Origin: Pseudomonas sp. M47T1
GTDB lineage: Bacteria; Pseudomonadota; Gammaproteobacteria; Pseudomonadales; Pseudomonadaceae
Length of the DNA stretch: 64,000 nucleotides
Direction of reading: 5' to 3'
Assembly (NCBI RefSeq): GCF_000263855.1
Contig: NZ_AJWX01000004.1
Span: 310,001-374,000 of the forward strand
Shown: positions 55,140 through 63,609 of the stretch, piece by piece
How positions within the stretch are numbered: position 1 is the first letter of the stretch
Layout: each line of letters begins with the position of its first letter
Position numbers and translations under genes: made by a program
Notes under the pieces: generated by a model
What the model was told of the DNA's origin: nothing
The model's database searches: none
What the model saw: only the letters and a program-made list of their open reading frames with translations

Positions 55140-57101
55140 CTACGGCAGGATCAGCCCGCCCGCGGCCTTGTGCAGCGCACGCAGGTGGTCGGCAATCACC
55201 TTGATGTTGGCCTCGGTGGCCGAGATTTCTGCCTGGCGCTTGGGGTCGAGCAAGGCGCGCACTTCCTTGTCCAGGTCCACGCTCAGGGTTTGCAGCTGCT
55301 TCTGGCGCTCGGCGCTTTCCGATTCCAGGCGCTTGAACTCGTTCTTCTGTGGCAGCCCGTAGCCGCCACTGTCGAGCAACTCGGCCGGGCGGCTGAGGAA
55401 GCCACTGTTGGCCAGCATGGCCTGCAGGGTCTTGTTGGCGTTGACCAGGCTGGCGTCGTTGGCAGCGCGGCCATTGAGGTAGCGTTGCTTCACTTCGTCC
55501 TGGGCCAGCAGCAGTTGTCGGCGCAGGCTGGCCTGCTCCAGCAGCAACAGGGCGGCGCTGGTGCGCAGGTCGGCCTTGGCAAACCATGGCGCGCGTTCCT
55601 TGGGTTCCAGGGCCATCCAGTCTTCAACCTTTTCCTGCGGCACCGGCAGCTGCTTTTTCAGGATGTCGAACATGGCCTGGTAGCGGTCACGGTAGGAATC
55701 GAAGCGGTAGCCCAGGCGCAGGGCCTCGCGGGGGTCCTTGAGCACGCGGGTATCGGCGATGCCGCGCGCTTCCATCACTTGCAGCAGGCCGTTGGGCACA
55801 ATGCTGTCCAGGTCATCGAAGCGCGGGTCATGGGTACCGGCGCGCAGCAGCTTGAGGGTTTCCACCGCGCAATTGTTGGACACGAAGTAATAGTTGCCGT
55901 CGTAGCTCCAGTGCATTTCCGCCGCGTGGCGCACCAGCGAGTCGATTTCGTTGCGGGTCAGTTTCAGCGGCACCGAAGCCAGGCTGCGCAGCTCGGTCTT
56001 GGTGTATTCGTCGATCACCTGCCCCAGGGGCAGCACGAACAGGCGCGATGGGTAGCCGCCGGTCAGGCCGCTCCAGGTCGATAGTTGAACATCGTTGACG
56101 AAGGCGCGGTACGACAGCACCAGGCTGCGATCCAGGTCCAAGCGGCAGTCCGGCCCGCGAGGGCGGCCGGGTGCGCAGATCACCAGGCGCAGCATGCTGT
56201 GGCCCCAACGGCTCACCCAGTTCTGGTTGGCCTCGGCCAACAGGTAGTCCACCTCGTAGACGCGCTCGGGGTCAATGCTGCCCAGGGGCGTGCGACCGAA
56301 GTCGTTGCCGGCGTTGAGGAACGGCAACGCGGTCTGGCAGCTGGCAGGGTTGGCCGGAGCCCAGCCGAAGTGGTTCTTCAGGTATTCGTAGAGTTCCGGG
56401 CGACGGCAACCGTACTCGGGGTCCAGCAGGAAGTACTCCATGTTCACCGCCACGAATTCCAGCGGGTTGGTCACCTCGTAGATGTCGGGGCTGCGCACGA
56501 TCTGGCGGTTGGGGTCGTTGCGCTCGCCGCGCTTGCCCACCGACTGCGGCCAGCCGGCCAGGTCCAGCAGGCGTGGGTCGTCGCTCAGGGTGAAGCGGCG
56601 ATCGGTTTGACCGCGGCATTCACCGGGCAGGCCCACGTCGCCCAGGCTGGTGTTGTAGCGCTTGCAGCGGTTGAACAGGATGCGATCGGCCTCGGGCCAG
56701 AGCCGGGCGCGATCATAAATATGGGTTAGTTCATGCAGCACGGTGGCCAGCAGTTCTTCACGCACGGTGCCGTGGGGGCGGTGCGTCTGCGTGGTGGCTG
56801 CGGTGCCGTCTGTCAGGCTGGCCAGCAGCTTGACGTTGAGGTCCAGGCTGGACACGGCAGAAGCTTGCCCGTAGGCGTTGTCGGGCATGTGAGACGACCA
56901 GTCGACGTCGATCTGGCGGTCCAGTCGCTGGACGAAGCTGGGCGGCAAGTCGCCCATGGCCTCGTCCAGCAGCGCCTGGCTGGCGTGTTGCTGTTGCGCT
57001 GTCAGTCCGTCGGTCTGCAAATGCAGACGCAACGCGGCCTGCGCACCGGTACCGGCCAGCAGCAGGGCAACGGTCAGCAGCCAGGCGCTCAGGTACCTCA
57101 C
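55140..57101 (-). CDS. Exported DUF4105 protein with HExxH motif
   Basis: The product is 653 residues with a signal peptide ending near AQA. HELTH at 123-127 is a zinc-peptidase-type motif; a downstream FVAVNMEYFLLDPEY supplies a glutamate in the region where gluzincins have their third ligand. The middle part (about 250-440) resembles DUF4105 (WVSRWGHSMLRLVIC, SNNCAVETLKLL, with the N-C pair of an NlpC/P60-like fold). The C-terminal 120 residues are coiled-coil-like. It could be an envelope peptidase or binding protein. Its ATG overlaps the stop of the first DUF2388 gene. Confidence 0.85.
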   Translation of the reverse strand: MRYLSAWLLTVALLLAGTGAQAALRLHLQTDGLTAQQQHASQALLDEAMGDLPPSFVQRLDRQIDVDWSSHMPDNAYGQASAVSSLDLNVKLLASLTDGTAATTQTHRPHGTVREELLATVLHELTHIYDRARLWPEADRILFNRCKRYNTSLGDVGLPGECRGQTDRRFTLSDDPRLLDLAGWPQSVGKRGERNDPNRQIVRSPDIYEVTNPLEFVAVNMEYFLLDPEYGCRRPELYEYLKNHFGWAPANPASCQTALPFLNAGNDFGRTPLGSIDPERVYEVDYLLAEANQNWVSRWGHSMLRLVICAPGRPRGPDCRLDLDRSLVLSYRAFVNDVQLSTWSGLTGGYPSRLFVLPLGQVIDEYTKTELRSLASVPLKLTRNEIDSLVRHAAEMHWSYDGNYYFVSNNCAVETLKLLRAGTHDPRFDDLDSIVPNGLLQVMEARGIADTRVLKDPREALRLGYRFDSYRDRYQAMFDILKKQLPVPQEKVEDWMALEPKERAPWFAKADLRTSAALLLLEQASLRRQLLLAQDEVKQRYLNGRAANDASLVNANKTLQAMLANSGFLSRPAELLDSGGYGLPQKNEFKRLESESAERQKQLQTLSVDLDKEVRALLDPKRQAEISATEANIKVIADHLRALHKAAGGLILP

Positions 57102-57418
57102 AGAGCCAGGATGGCCTGGGCGAGTTCCTGGTCGCTGGCGTCCTTGGCTTCCGGCACCTGGGCGCGCACGGCCACGAAGGCCGCTTCCAGTTGTGCGCCA
57201 CGGATGTTGCCGTTGCTGGCTACATAGCTGGCGGCATCGTCCTGGGCGTCGCGAACCACTTTCGAATCACGGATCGAGGTGGTGGTGTCGGAGGTGAAAT
57301 TGATCGTGCGGTTGGAGGCGCGGACGATCATGTTGCTGGTTTGCTGCAGGGTATGCGCCGAGGCCACATCAGCCAGCAACAGCAGGCCGAGGGTGGCGGC
57401 AATCAACGGGGTACGCAT
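57098..57418 (-). CDS. DUF2388 small exported protein, paralogue 1
   Basis: The product is 106 residues with a signal peptide ending near VASA. The mature part holds the family core KVVRDAQDDAASYVASNGNI with RGAQLEAAF and a C-terminal LAQAILAL. The ATG has GGAG upstream. Its stop overlaps the DUF4105 start by 4 bases. It lies 27 bases downstream of paralogue 2 on the same strand. Confidence 0.9.
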   Translation of the reverse strand: MRTPLIAATLGLLLLADVASAHTLQQTSNMIVRASNRTINFTSDTTTSIRDSKVVRDAQDDAASYVASNGNIRGAQLEAAFVAVRAQVPEAKDASDQELAQAILAL

Positions 57419-57445
57419 GGGGGTGTCTCCAGGGACAGGGAGTAA

Positions 57446-57757
57446 TTATTGGACGAGAATTGCCTGCGCCAGTTCAAGGTCGCTGGCATGCACGCCGGCG
57501 TGATGCTGGCGCAGATAGCTCAGCGCCGATTCCAGGCGGGCGCCTTGAATCTGACCGTCCGTGGCGACATAGGCGGCCGCATCATCCTGGGCGGCGCGCA
57601 CGAGCTTGCGGTCGAACGGGGCCGCGGTCACCTGGCTGGTGATGTACCCGGTGGCGACAATGCTCTGGGTGGTGGTATCGAAGGCCAGCGCCTGGCAGGA
57701 CCAGGCACACGCAATCAACGAGGCAACGGCAAACTTGCTGGGGAACGGAAAACGCAT
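57446..57757 (-). CDS. DUF2388 small exported protein, paralogue 2
   Basis: The product is 103 residues with a signal peptide ending near QALA. The core reads KLVRAAQDDAAAYVATDGQI with QGARLESALSYLRQ and ends LAQAILVQ. No strong ribosome site is visible before the ATG. It lies 32 bases after paralogue 3. Confidence 0.9.
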   Translation of the reverse strand: MRFPFPSKFAVASLIACAWSCQALAFDTTTQSIVATGYITSQVTAAPFDRKLVRAAQDDAAAYVATDGQIQGARLESALSYLRQHHAGVHASDLELAQAILVQ

Positions 57758-57789
57758 AGGTTGTTCAGGCTACCAGGTAACGGACTCGG

Positions 57790-58107
57790 TCAGATGGCGA
57801 CAATGGCCTGGGCCAGTTGGGCATCCGAGGCGTGCAGAGTCGGGTTCTGTTGGCGAATGTAGGCAAAGGCGCATTCCAGGCGGGCACCGCGCACGGCGCC
57901 TTGGCTGGCGACAAAACTGGCCGCGTCATCACGGGCTTCCAGCACGACTTTCTTGTCGCGCAGCGAAGCGGTGGCATCGGAGGTAGCGTCACTGGTGGCC
58001 TTGGTGGCATCCACCAGGGTATCGGTGGTCACGATGAAGCTGGACGCCTGGGCGCCGCAGGAAAGGGCCAACAGCAAAGAGGCGCCAAGCAGACGGGAGC
58101 GGAACAT
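57790..58107 (-). CDS. DUF2388 small exported protein, paralogue 3
   Basis: The product is 105 residues with a signal peptide ending near AQA. The core is KVVLEARDDAASFVASQGAV with RGARLECAFAYIRQ and LAQAIVAI. ATG 58107 has AGGAG 7 bases upstream. It is the first gene of the DUF2388 x3 - DUF4105 operon. Confidence 0.9.
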   Translation of the reverse strand: MFRSRLLGASLLLALSCGAQASSFIVTTDTLVDATKATSDATSDATASLRDKKVVLEARDDAASFVASQGAVRGARLECAFAYIRQQNPTLHASDAQLAQAIVAI

Positions 58108-58311
58108 GGTCATTCTCCTGAGCGGACTATGGTCAAAGCGCAACATTTTATATCAGACGCACGTTGTACCGGCCGCGTTACGTCGCGGGTCACGCGCATG
58201 TCAGACAATTGTTGCCCATTTAGTTCCTCGGGTGGAGAGCAGAAACAGGAAGTTTCATAAATACCAAACTGTACCGTACTAATATAGTTTCTAAGAAGCT
58301 GTACCTATTTT

Positions 58312-58375
58312 TGTGGAGGCTGGCTTGCCAGGAGCTTTTAAAGCCGCAAAGCTCGCTGGCAAGCCGGCGCCCACA
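58312..58375. repeat. GGCTGGCTTGCCAGC-type long palindrome, copy 1
   Basis: TGTGGAGGCTGGCTTGCCAG pairs with CTGGCAAGCCGGCGCCCACA at the other end, with AGC..GCT inside. It is about 64 bp and related to the elements at 35785 and 60591. Confidence 0.8.
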
Positions 58376-58401
58376 GGGCTGCCCCCCTTCAAAAACGACA
58401 A

Positions 58402-58429
58402 AGCCCGTCATTGTTGCCAATGACGGGCT
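58402..58429 (-). terminator. Terminator after the DUF1127 gene
   Basis: AGCCCGTCATTG and CAATGACGGGCT form a perfect 12-bp stem with a TTGC loop. On the minus strand TTGTCGTTTTT follows. Confidence 0.8.
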
Positions 58430-58478
58430 CTGTTCGAAATTCAGGTTGCTGGCAAAACGGGGGCCAGCGGGTGTTGCA

Positions 58479-58694
58479 TTAACGCCAGAAAGGCTTGCTC
58501 AGCTCTTCGCAACGTTGGGCTTCGCTGATACCGGCGTCAGCCAGCAGGCGAGCGTCCAGACGGGCCAGTTGATGGCGGCTGGCAATGCGGCGCTGCCACA
58601 GCATCAGGTTGCTGATAACGCGCAGTGGAAACGAAGTGCTGTTGGCTTCGGAGCTGTTCTGGAAAAGCAGGTCGGAACTGATTGTACGTTCCAT
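58479..58694 (-). CDS. DUF1127 small protein
   Basis: The product is 71 residues, ending with the family pattern MLWQRRIASRHQLARLDARLLADAGISEAQRCEELSKPFWR. DUF1127 proteins are short, arginine-rich and of several roles, some linked to phosphate or RNA regulation. ATG 58694 has GGAAGG 9 bases upstream; ATG 58703 is too close to it. Confidence 0.88.
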   Translation of the reverse strand: MERTISSDLLFQNSSEANSTSFPLRVISNLMLWQRRIASRHQLARLDARLLADAGISEAQRCEELSKPFWR

Positions 58695-59016
58695 GGTTGA
58701 CATCCTTCCGCTTGTGGCGGGCTTGGCTAGTTGGTTTCTACTGGTGCCAATGATCCTCCTGATCAGTCAACATTTGCAGGCACAGTTCATTTGTATTGTG
58801 AGGGTTCAGTTAACTGTTTAAGGGCACTGTTCGACCGAAAATGAGGCTAACTGTATTGGTCGGCACCTGAATGGTGCATTTTTGATCAATTTGGGTGTTT
58901 TGACAGGGTATAAGGCGGGGTTTTTACCGGTACAGCAGTACAGATTTAGGTTGGAACTTCGAACCGCTGGGCAACTGATACGCCGAACACTCGTATCAGC
59001 TGCCAGCGGTTGTGTT
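58695..59016. other. Gap upstream of the DUF1127 gene
   Basis: These 322 bases contain the palindrome CAGTTAACTG (58807-58816), further AACTGT/ACAGTT half-sites at 58849 and 58782, two TGTATTG copies, and a long hairpin at 58962. The short motifs could be an operator for the DUF1127 promoter. No gene is seen. Confidence 0.45.
58962..59011. terminator. Long hairpin after the CoA-transferase gene
   Basis: AACCGCTGG and CTGATACG in the left arm pair with CGTATCAG and CCAGCGGTT in the right arm, about 20 paired positions with a 9-base loop. There is no clear U-run on the minus strand. It lies 6 bases past the stop codon. Confidence 0.6.
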
Positions 59017-60510
59017 TTACACCGCCAGCATGCGACCGGTTTCTTCCAGGTTGCTGTGCCATTGCAGTGCATCGCGCAGGATGTGCGGAGTATGGCCGCC
59101 ACGGGCGCAGGCTGCTTCGAAGTACTCGTTCAGCGCGGCGCGGTAGCTTGGGTGCACACAATTGTCGATGATCACCCGGGCCCGCTCGCGTGGCGCCAGG
59201 CCGCGCAGGTCGGCCAGGCCGATCTCGGTGACGAGGATGTCCACGTCATGCTCGGTGTGGTCCACGTGGCTGACCATGGGCACGACGCTGGAGATGGCGC
59301 CGCCCTTGGCAATGGACTTGGTGACGAAGATGGCCAGGTGCGCGTTGCGGGCGAAGTCGCCCGAGCCACCGATGCCGTTCATCATGCGGGTGCCACACAC
59401 GTGGGTGGAGTTGACGTTGCCGTACAGGTCGAACTCAAGCGCGGTGTTGATACCGATGATGCCCAGGCGACGGATCACCTCGGGGTGGTTGGAGATTTCC
59501 TGTGGGCGCAGTACCAGGCGCGACTTGTAACGGTTGAAGTCATTGAACACTTCTTCGTGCTTCTTGGCCGACAGGGTCATGGAGCTGCCCGAGGCGAAGT
59601 CCAGCTTACCGGCGTCGAACAGGTCGAAGGTGGAGTCCTGCAGTACTTCGGAGTACATGGTCAGGTTCTCGAACGGCGAGTCCACCAGGCCGCACATCAC
59701 TGCGTTGGCAATGGTGCCGATACCGGCTTGCAGCGGCATCAGGCTGTTGGTCAAGCGACCTTCGGCCACTTCGCTCTTGAAGAAGTCCACCAGGTGGTCC
59801 GCGATGGCCTGGGTGTCATCATCGGGCGGCAACACGGTGGACGGCGAGTCGGGCTGATTGCTGATGACGATGCCGACGATCTTGGCGGGGTCGATCTTCA
59901 CCGCACCGCTCCCAATGCGAGTATCGGACTTGAGCACCGGGATGGGCAGGCGTGTAGGGCGGTAGCTGGGGATATAGACGTCGTGCAGGCCTTCAAGCTC
60001 CAGTGGCTGCGACAGGTTGATCTCGACGATCACTTCCTTGGCGAGGATGGCGAAGCTGGCCGAGTTGCCCACGGAGGTGCTGAGCACCAGGTGGCCTTCC
60101 TCGGTAATGGCCACGCACTCGATCACGGCCAGGTCCACTGCCTTGATCTGGCGGTTGCGCAGCTGCTCGACAGTGTCGGACAGGTGCTGGTCGATGAACA
60201 TTACCCTGCCATCGTTGATGGCCTTGCGCAGGGTGCTGTCGACCTGGAACGGCATGCGCCGGGCCAGAACACCGGCCTCGGTCAATTGCTTGTCCAGGTC
60301 GTTGCCCAGGCTTGCGCCGGTCATCAGGGTGATCTGCAGCGGCGTCTGCTTGGCGCGTTCGGCCAGCGCATGGGGTACGGCCTTGGCTTCGCCGGCGCGG
60401 GTGAAGCCGCTCATGCCGACGGTCATGCCGTCCTTGATCAGGGCAGCGGCATCAGCCGCACTCATCACCTTGCTTTGCAAGGCGTCCAAGCGGATACGGT
60501 CACGGTACAT
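59017..60510 (-). CDS. Acetyl-CoA hydrolase/CoA-transferase (Ach1/succinate CoA-transferase type)
   Basis: The product is 497 residues of the acetyl-CoA hydrolase/transferase family. The catalytic glutamate is in YSEVLQDS, and the glycine-rich parts are GMTVGMSGFTRAGEAKAVP and NGIGGSGDFARNA. Relatives such as AarC move CoA between acetyl and succinate; others hydrolyse acetyl-CoA. Which applies here is open. It is a single gene, separated from pntB by a REP element and terminator. Confidence 0.9.
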   Translation of the reverse strand: MYRDRIRLDALQSKVMSAADAAALIKDGMTVGMSGFTRAGEAKAVPHALAERAKQTPLQITLMTGASLGNDLDKQLTEAGVLARRMPFQVDSTLRKAINDGRVMFIDQHLSDTVEQLRNRQIKAVDLAVIECVAITEEGHLVLSTSVGNSASFAILAKEVIVEINLSQPLELEGLHDVYIPSYRPTRLPIPVLKSDTRIGSGAVKIDPAKIVGIVISNQPDSPSTVLPPDDDTQAIADHLVDFFKSEVAEGRLTNSLMPLQAGIGTIANAVMCGLVDSPFENLTMYSEVLQDSTFDLFDAGKLDFASGSSMTLSAKKHEEVFNDFNRYKSRLVLRPQEISNHPEVIRRLGIIGINTALEFDLYGNVNSTHVCGTRMMNGIGGSGDFARNAHLAIFVTKSIAKGGAISSVVPMVSHVDHTEHDVDILVTEIGLADLRGLAPRERARVIIDNCVHPSYRAALNEYFEAACARGGHTPHILRDALQWHSNLEETGRMLAV

Positions 60511-60590
60511 GTTGTGTTATCTCGGGTAGCGGATGCTGTGCGCAGTCTAGTGATTTCAAAAAAATTCGGCGCCCGACTTAGGTCGTATGC

Positions 60591-60652
60591 GGGGGCTGGC
60601 TTGCCAGCGAGCTTTTAGGCCCCCTAAAACTCGCTGGCAAGCCAGCTCCCAC
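60591..60652. repeat. GGCTGGCTTGCCAGC-type long palindrome, copy 2
   Basis: GGGGGCTGGCTTGCCAGCGA pairs with TCGCTGGCAAGCCAGCTCCC, the most perfect copy of this family, with a TTTTAGGCCCCCTAAAA centre that is itself a palindrome. Confidence 0.85.
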
Positions 60653-60657
60653 GCCAA

Positions 60658-60691
60658 TAAAAAACCCCAGCCTAACCAGCGCCGGGGTTTT
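60658..60691 (-). terminator. Terminator after pntB
   Basis: AAAACCCC at 60661-60668 pairs with GGGGTTTT at 60684-60691, with inner GC pairs. A six-T run follows on the minus strand. Confidence 0.8.
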
Positions 60692-60714
60692 GGGTATTGC
60701 CGTGGATCAAGCTG

Positions 60715-62151
60715 TCAGTCGACAGCCTTGACCATGTCTTCGATGACTTTCTTCGCGTCGCCGAACACCATCATGGTCTTGTCCAGGTAGAATAGTTCGT
60801 TGTCCAGGCCGGCGTAACCGCTGGCCATCGAGCGCTTGTTGACGATGATGGTCTTGGCCTTGAAGGCTTCCAGGATCGGCATGCCGGCGATCGGCGACTT
60901 CGGGTCGTTCTTGGCGGCCGGGTTGACCACGTCGTTCGCGCCCAGTACCAGCACCACGTCGGCCTGGCCGAACTCGGAGTTGATGTCGTCCATCTCGAAC
61001 ACCTGGTCGTACGGCACTTCGGCCTCGGCCAGCAGTACGTTCATGTGGCCAGGCATACGGCCAGCAACCGGGTGAATCGCGTACTTCACGGTCACGCCGT
61101 TGTGGGTCAGCTTCTCGGTCAGCTCTTTCAGCGCGTGCTGGGCACGGGCCACGGCCAGGCCGTAGCCGGGAACGATGATCACGGTGTCGGCGTTGTTCAG
61201 CAGGAAGGTGGCGTCGTCAGCTGAACCGGATTTCACCGGCCGAGCCTCTTTCGCACCGGCCGGGCCGCTAACGTCGGTAGCGCCGCCGAAGCCGCCGCCA
61301 ATCACGTTGAAGAACGAACGGTTCATGGCCTTGCACATGATGTACGACAGGATCGCACCCGACGAACCCACCAGGGAACCGGCGATGATCAGCATCGAGT
61401 TGTTCAGCGAGAAGCCGATACCGGCCGCCGCCCAACCCGAGTAGCTGTTAAGCATCGACACAACCACTGGCATGTCGGCGCCGCCGATCGGGATGATGAT
61501 CAGCACGCCCATCACGAACGCCAGTGCCAGCATCAGCGCGAAAGCGCCGTAGCTGCCGGTGAACATGAAGGTCAGGCCCAGGGCCAGGGTGGCCAGGCCC
61601 AGCACCAGGTTCAGCTTGTGCTGGCCGGCAAACTGTACAGGCGCGCCCTGGAACAGGCGGAACTTGTATTTGCCCGACAGCTTGCCAAAGGCAATCACGG
61701 AACCGGAGAAGGTGATGGCACCGATGGCCGCGCCCAGGAACAGCTCCAGGCGGTTACCGGTAGGAATGGCATCGCCCAGGGCCGGGACGATACCCAGCGA
61801 CTGAGGCTCGACCACTGCGGCAATGGCGATGAACACTGCGGCCAGGCCGATCATGCTGTGCATGAAGGCGACCAGCTCAGGCATCTTGGTCATTTCCACG
61901 CGCTTGGCCATGATCGAACCGGCAGTGCCGCCGGCCAGCAGGCCGACGATCACGTAGGCGATGCCGCCGGTGGCCAGTTCGGAACCAAGCTTGTAAATCA
62001 GGCCTACCGTGGTCAGCACGGCCAGGGCCATGCCCAGCATGCCGAACAGGTTGCCGCGACGCGACGTGGTCGGGTGCGACAGGCCCTTGAGCGCCTGGAT
62101 AAAGCAGATCGAGGCAACAAGATACAGAAGAGTGACGAGGTTCATGCTCAT
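60715..62151 (-). CDS. pntB: NAD(P) transhydrogenase subunit beta
   Basis: The product is 478 residues: about eight or nine helices (1-265) of the proton channel and the NADP(H)-binding domain III (about 300-478, VIIVPGYGLAVARAQHAL, VLVLGANDVVNPAA). With PntA it couples hydride transfer from NADH to NADP+ with proton flow and supplies NADPH. It starts 2 bases after the pntAB stop. Confidence 0.96.
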   Translation of the reverse strand: MSMNLVTLLYLVASICFIQALKGLSHPTTSRRGNLFGMLGMALAVLTTVGLIYKLGSELATGGIAYVIVGLLAGGTAGSIMAKRVEMTKMPELVAFMHSMIGLAAVFIAIAAVVEPQSLGIVPALGDAIPTGNRLELFLGAAIGAITFSGSVIAFGKLSGKYKFRLFQGAPVQFAGQHKLNLVLGLATLALGLTFMFTGSYGAFALMLALAFVMGVLIIIPIGGADMPVVVSMLNSYSGWAAAGIGFSLNNSMLIIAGSLVGSSGAILSYIMCKAMNRSFFNVIGGGFGGATDVSGPAGAKEARPVKSGSADDATFLLNNADTVIIVPGYGLAVARAQHALKELTEKLTHNGVTVKYAIHPVAGRMPGHMNVLLAEAEVPYDQVFEMDDINSEFGQADVVLVLGANDVVNPAAKNDPKSPIAGMPILEAFKAKTIIVNKRSMASGYAGLDNELFYLDKTMMVFGDAKKVIEDMVKAVD

Positions 62152-62152
62152 G

Positions 62153-62476
62153 TTACTTTTTCACCTCGGCGGACGCTTTCGGCGCCTTCTTCTTGAACAT
62201 TTCCAGCATGCGGCGCGTCACCAGGAAGCCACCGAATACGTTCACCGCAGCCAGGGCCACGGCCAGGGTGCCCATGATCTTGCCCAGCGGGGTCACGGTC
62301 AGGGCGGCAGCCAGCATGGCGCCGACGATGACAATGGCGGAAATGGCGTTGGTCACGGCCATCAGCGGGGTGTGCAGCGCAGGCGTAACGTTCCAGACCA
62401 CGTGGTAACCGACATAGATAGCCAGTACGAAGATGATCAGGTTATAGACGCCGTGGGAGATCAGCATGTCTTCCAT
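62153..62476 (-). CDS. pntAB: NAD(P) transhydrogenase alpha-2 subunit
   Basis: The product is 107 residues with three or four helices, corresponding to the membrane part of E. coli PntA, here a separate gene as in Rhodospirillum. ATG 62476 follows the pntAA stop by 11 bases. Confidence 0.93.
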   Translation of the reverse strand: MEDMLISHGVYNLIIFVLAIYVGYHVVWNVTPALHTPLMAVTNAISAIVIVGAMLAAALTVTPLGKIMGTLAVALAAVNVFGGFLVTRRMLEMFKKKAPKASAEVKK

Positions 62477-62487
62477 TGTTATTGTCC

Positions 62488-63609
62488 TCAGCCGTTCTTG
62501 CGGATGACTTGGCCGTCGCGGCACATCAGGCACGCGGCGACGATGTCGTCTTCAAGGTTGATCGTGAACTGGCCTTCCTTGTCGAACACCAGCTTCATGA
62601 AGTCCAGCAGGTTGCGTGCGTACAGTGCCGAGGCATCGGCACCGACCATGGCGGCCAGGTTGGTTGGCCCGCAAATGATCACGCCATTCTCGACCACTAC
62701 CTGGTCGGCCACGGTCAGCGGGCAGTTGCCGCCTTGTGCAGCGGCCAGGTCGATGACCACCGAGCCAGGCTTCATCTGCGCCACGGTTTCGGCGCTGAGC
62801 AGCGTTGGCGCCTTACGGCCCGGGATCAGGGCGGTAGTGATGACAATGTCCGAAGCCTTGGCGCGTTCGTGAACGGCCTGGGCCTGGCGCGCCATCCAAC
62901 TGGCGGGCATGGGGCGGGCGTAACCGCCAACACCTACGGCGCACTCGCGCTCTTCGTCAGTTTCGTACGGCACATCGATGAACTTGGCGCCCAACGACTC
63001 GATCTGCTCCTTCACCGCCGGACGCACGTCCGAGGCCTCGATCACCGCACCCAGGCGCTTGGCCGTGGCGATGGCCTGCAGGCCGGCAACGCCAGCACCC
63101 AGGATCAGCACGCGGGCGGCCTTCACGGTACCAGCGGCAGTCATCAGCATAGGCATGAAGCGCGGGTAGTGATGGGCTGCCAGCAGCACAGCCTTGTAGC
63201 CGGCAATGTTGGCTTGCGAGCTGAGCACGTCCAGGCTCTGTGCACGGGAAGTACGAGGGGCAGCTTCCAGGGCAAAGGCGGTAATGCCGCGTTCGGCCAT
63301 CTTGGCGATGGTTTCGTTGTTGAACGGGTTGAGCATGCCGACCAGAACGGTACCGCTCTTGATCTGCGCGAGCTCTGCGTCGTTGGGGGCAACCACCTTC
63401 AGAATCAGCTCGGCACCGTAGGCATCGCTTGCGCTGCCAATGGTGGCGCCAACGGCCTCATAGGCGCTGTCGGTCACGCTGGCATTGATGCCGGCGCCAC
63501 TCTGGACAGTGACCTTGTGGCCTTGGCCGATCAGTTTCTTGATGGTTTCCGGGGTTGCAGCAACCCGTGTTTCGCCCGTCTGCGTTTCGAGAGGAACACC
63601 AATGTGCAC
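62488..63609 (-). CDS. pntAA: NAD(P) transhydrogenase alpha-1 subunit
   Basis: The product is 373 residues of the alanine-dehydrogenase/PNT fold. It binds NAD(H): the nucleotide motif is [18 protein letters not shown] with [11 protein letters not shown]. The start is GTG 63609 ([13 protein letters not shown]), chosen because GGAG lies 8 bases upstream. It is the first gene of pntAA-pntAB-pntB. Confidence 0.95.
   Translation of the reverse strand: MHIGVPLETQTGETRVAATPETIKKLIGQGHKVTVQSGAGINASVTDSAYEAVGATIGSASDAYGAELILKVVAPNDAELAQIKSGTVLVGMLNPFNNETIAKMAERGITAFALEAAPRTSRAQSLDVLSSQANIAGYKAVLLAAHHYPRFMPMLMTAAGTVKAARVLILGAGVAGLQAIATAKRLGAVIEASDVRPAVKEQIESLGAKFIDVPYETDEERECAVGVGGYARPMPASWMARQAQAVHERAKASDIVITTALIPGRKAPTLLSAETVAQMKPGSVVIDLAAAQGGNCPLTVADQVVVENGVIICGPTNLAAMVGADASALYARNLLDFMKLVFDKEGQFTINLEDDIVAACLMCRDGQVIRKNG

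Larger units (their letters stand above)
58108..58478. other. Gap upstream of the DUF2388 operon
   Basis: These 371 bases contain an AT-rich stretch (58255-58310) that should hold the leftward promoter, a 64-bp REP-type palindrome and a terminator for the DUF1127 gene. I see no gene. Confidence 0.6.
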
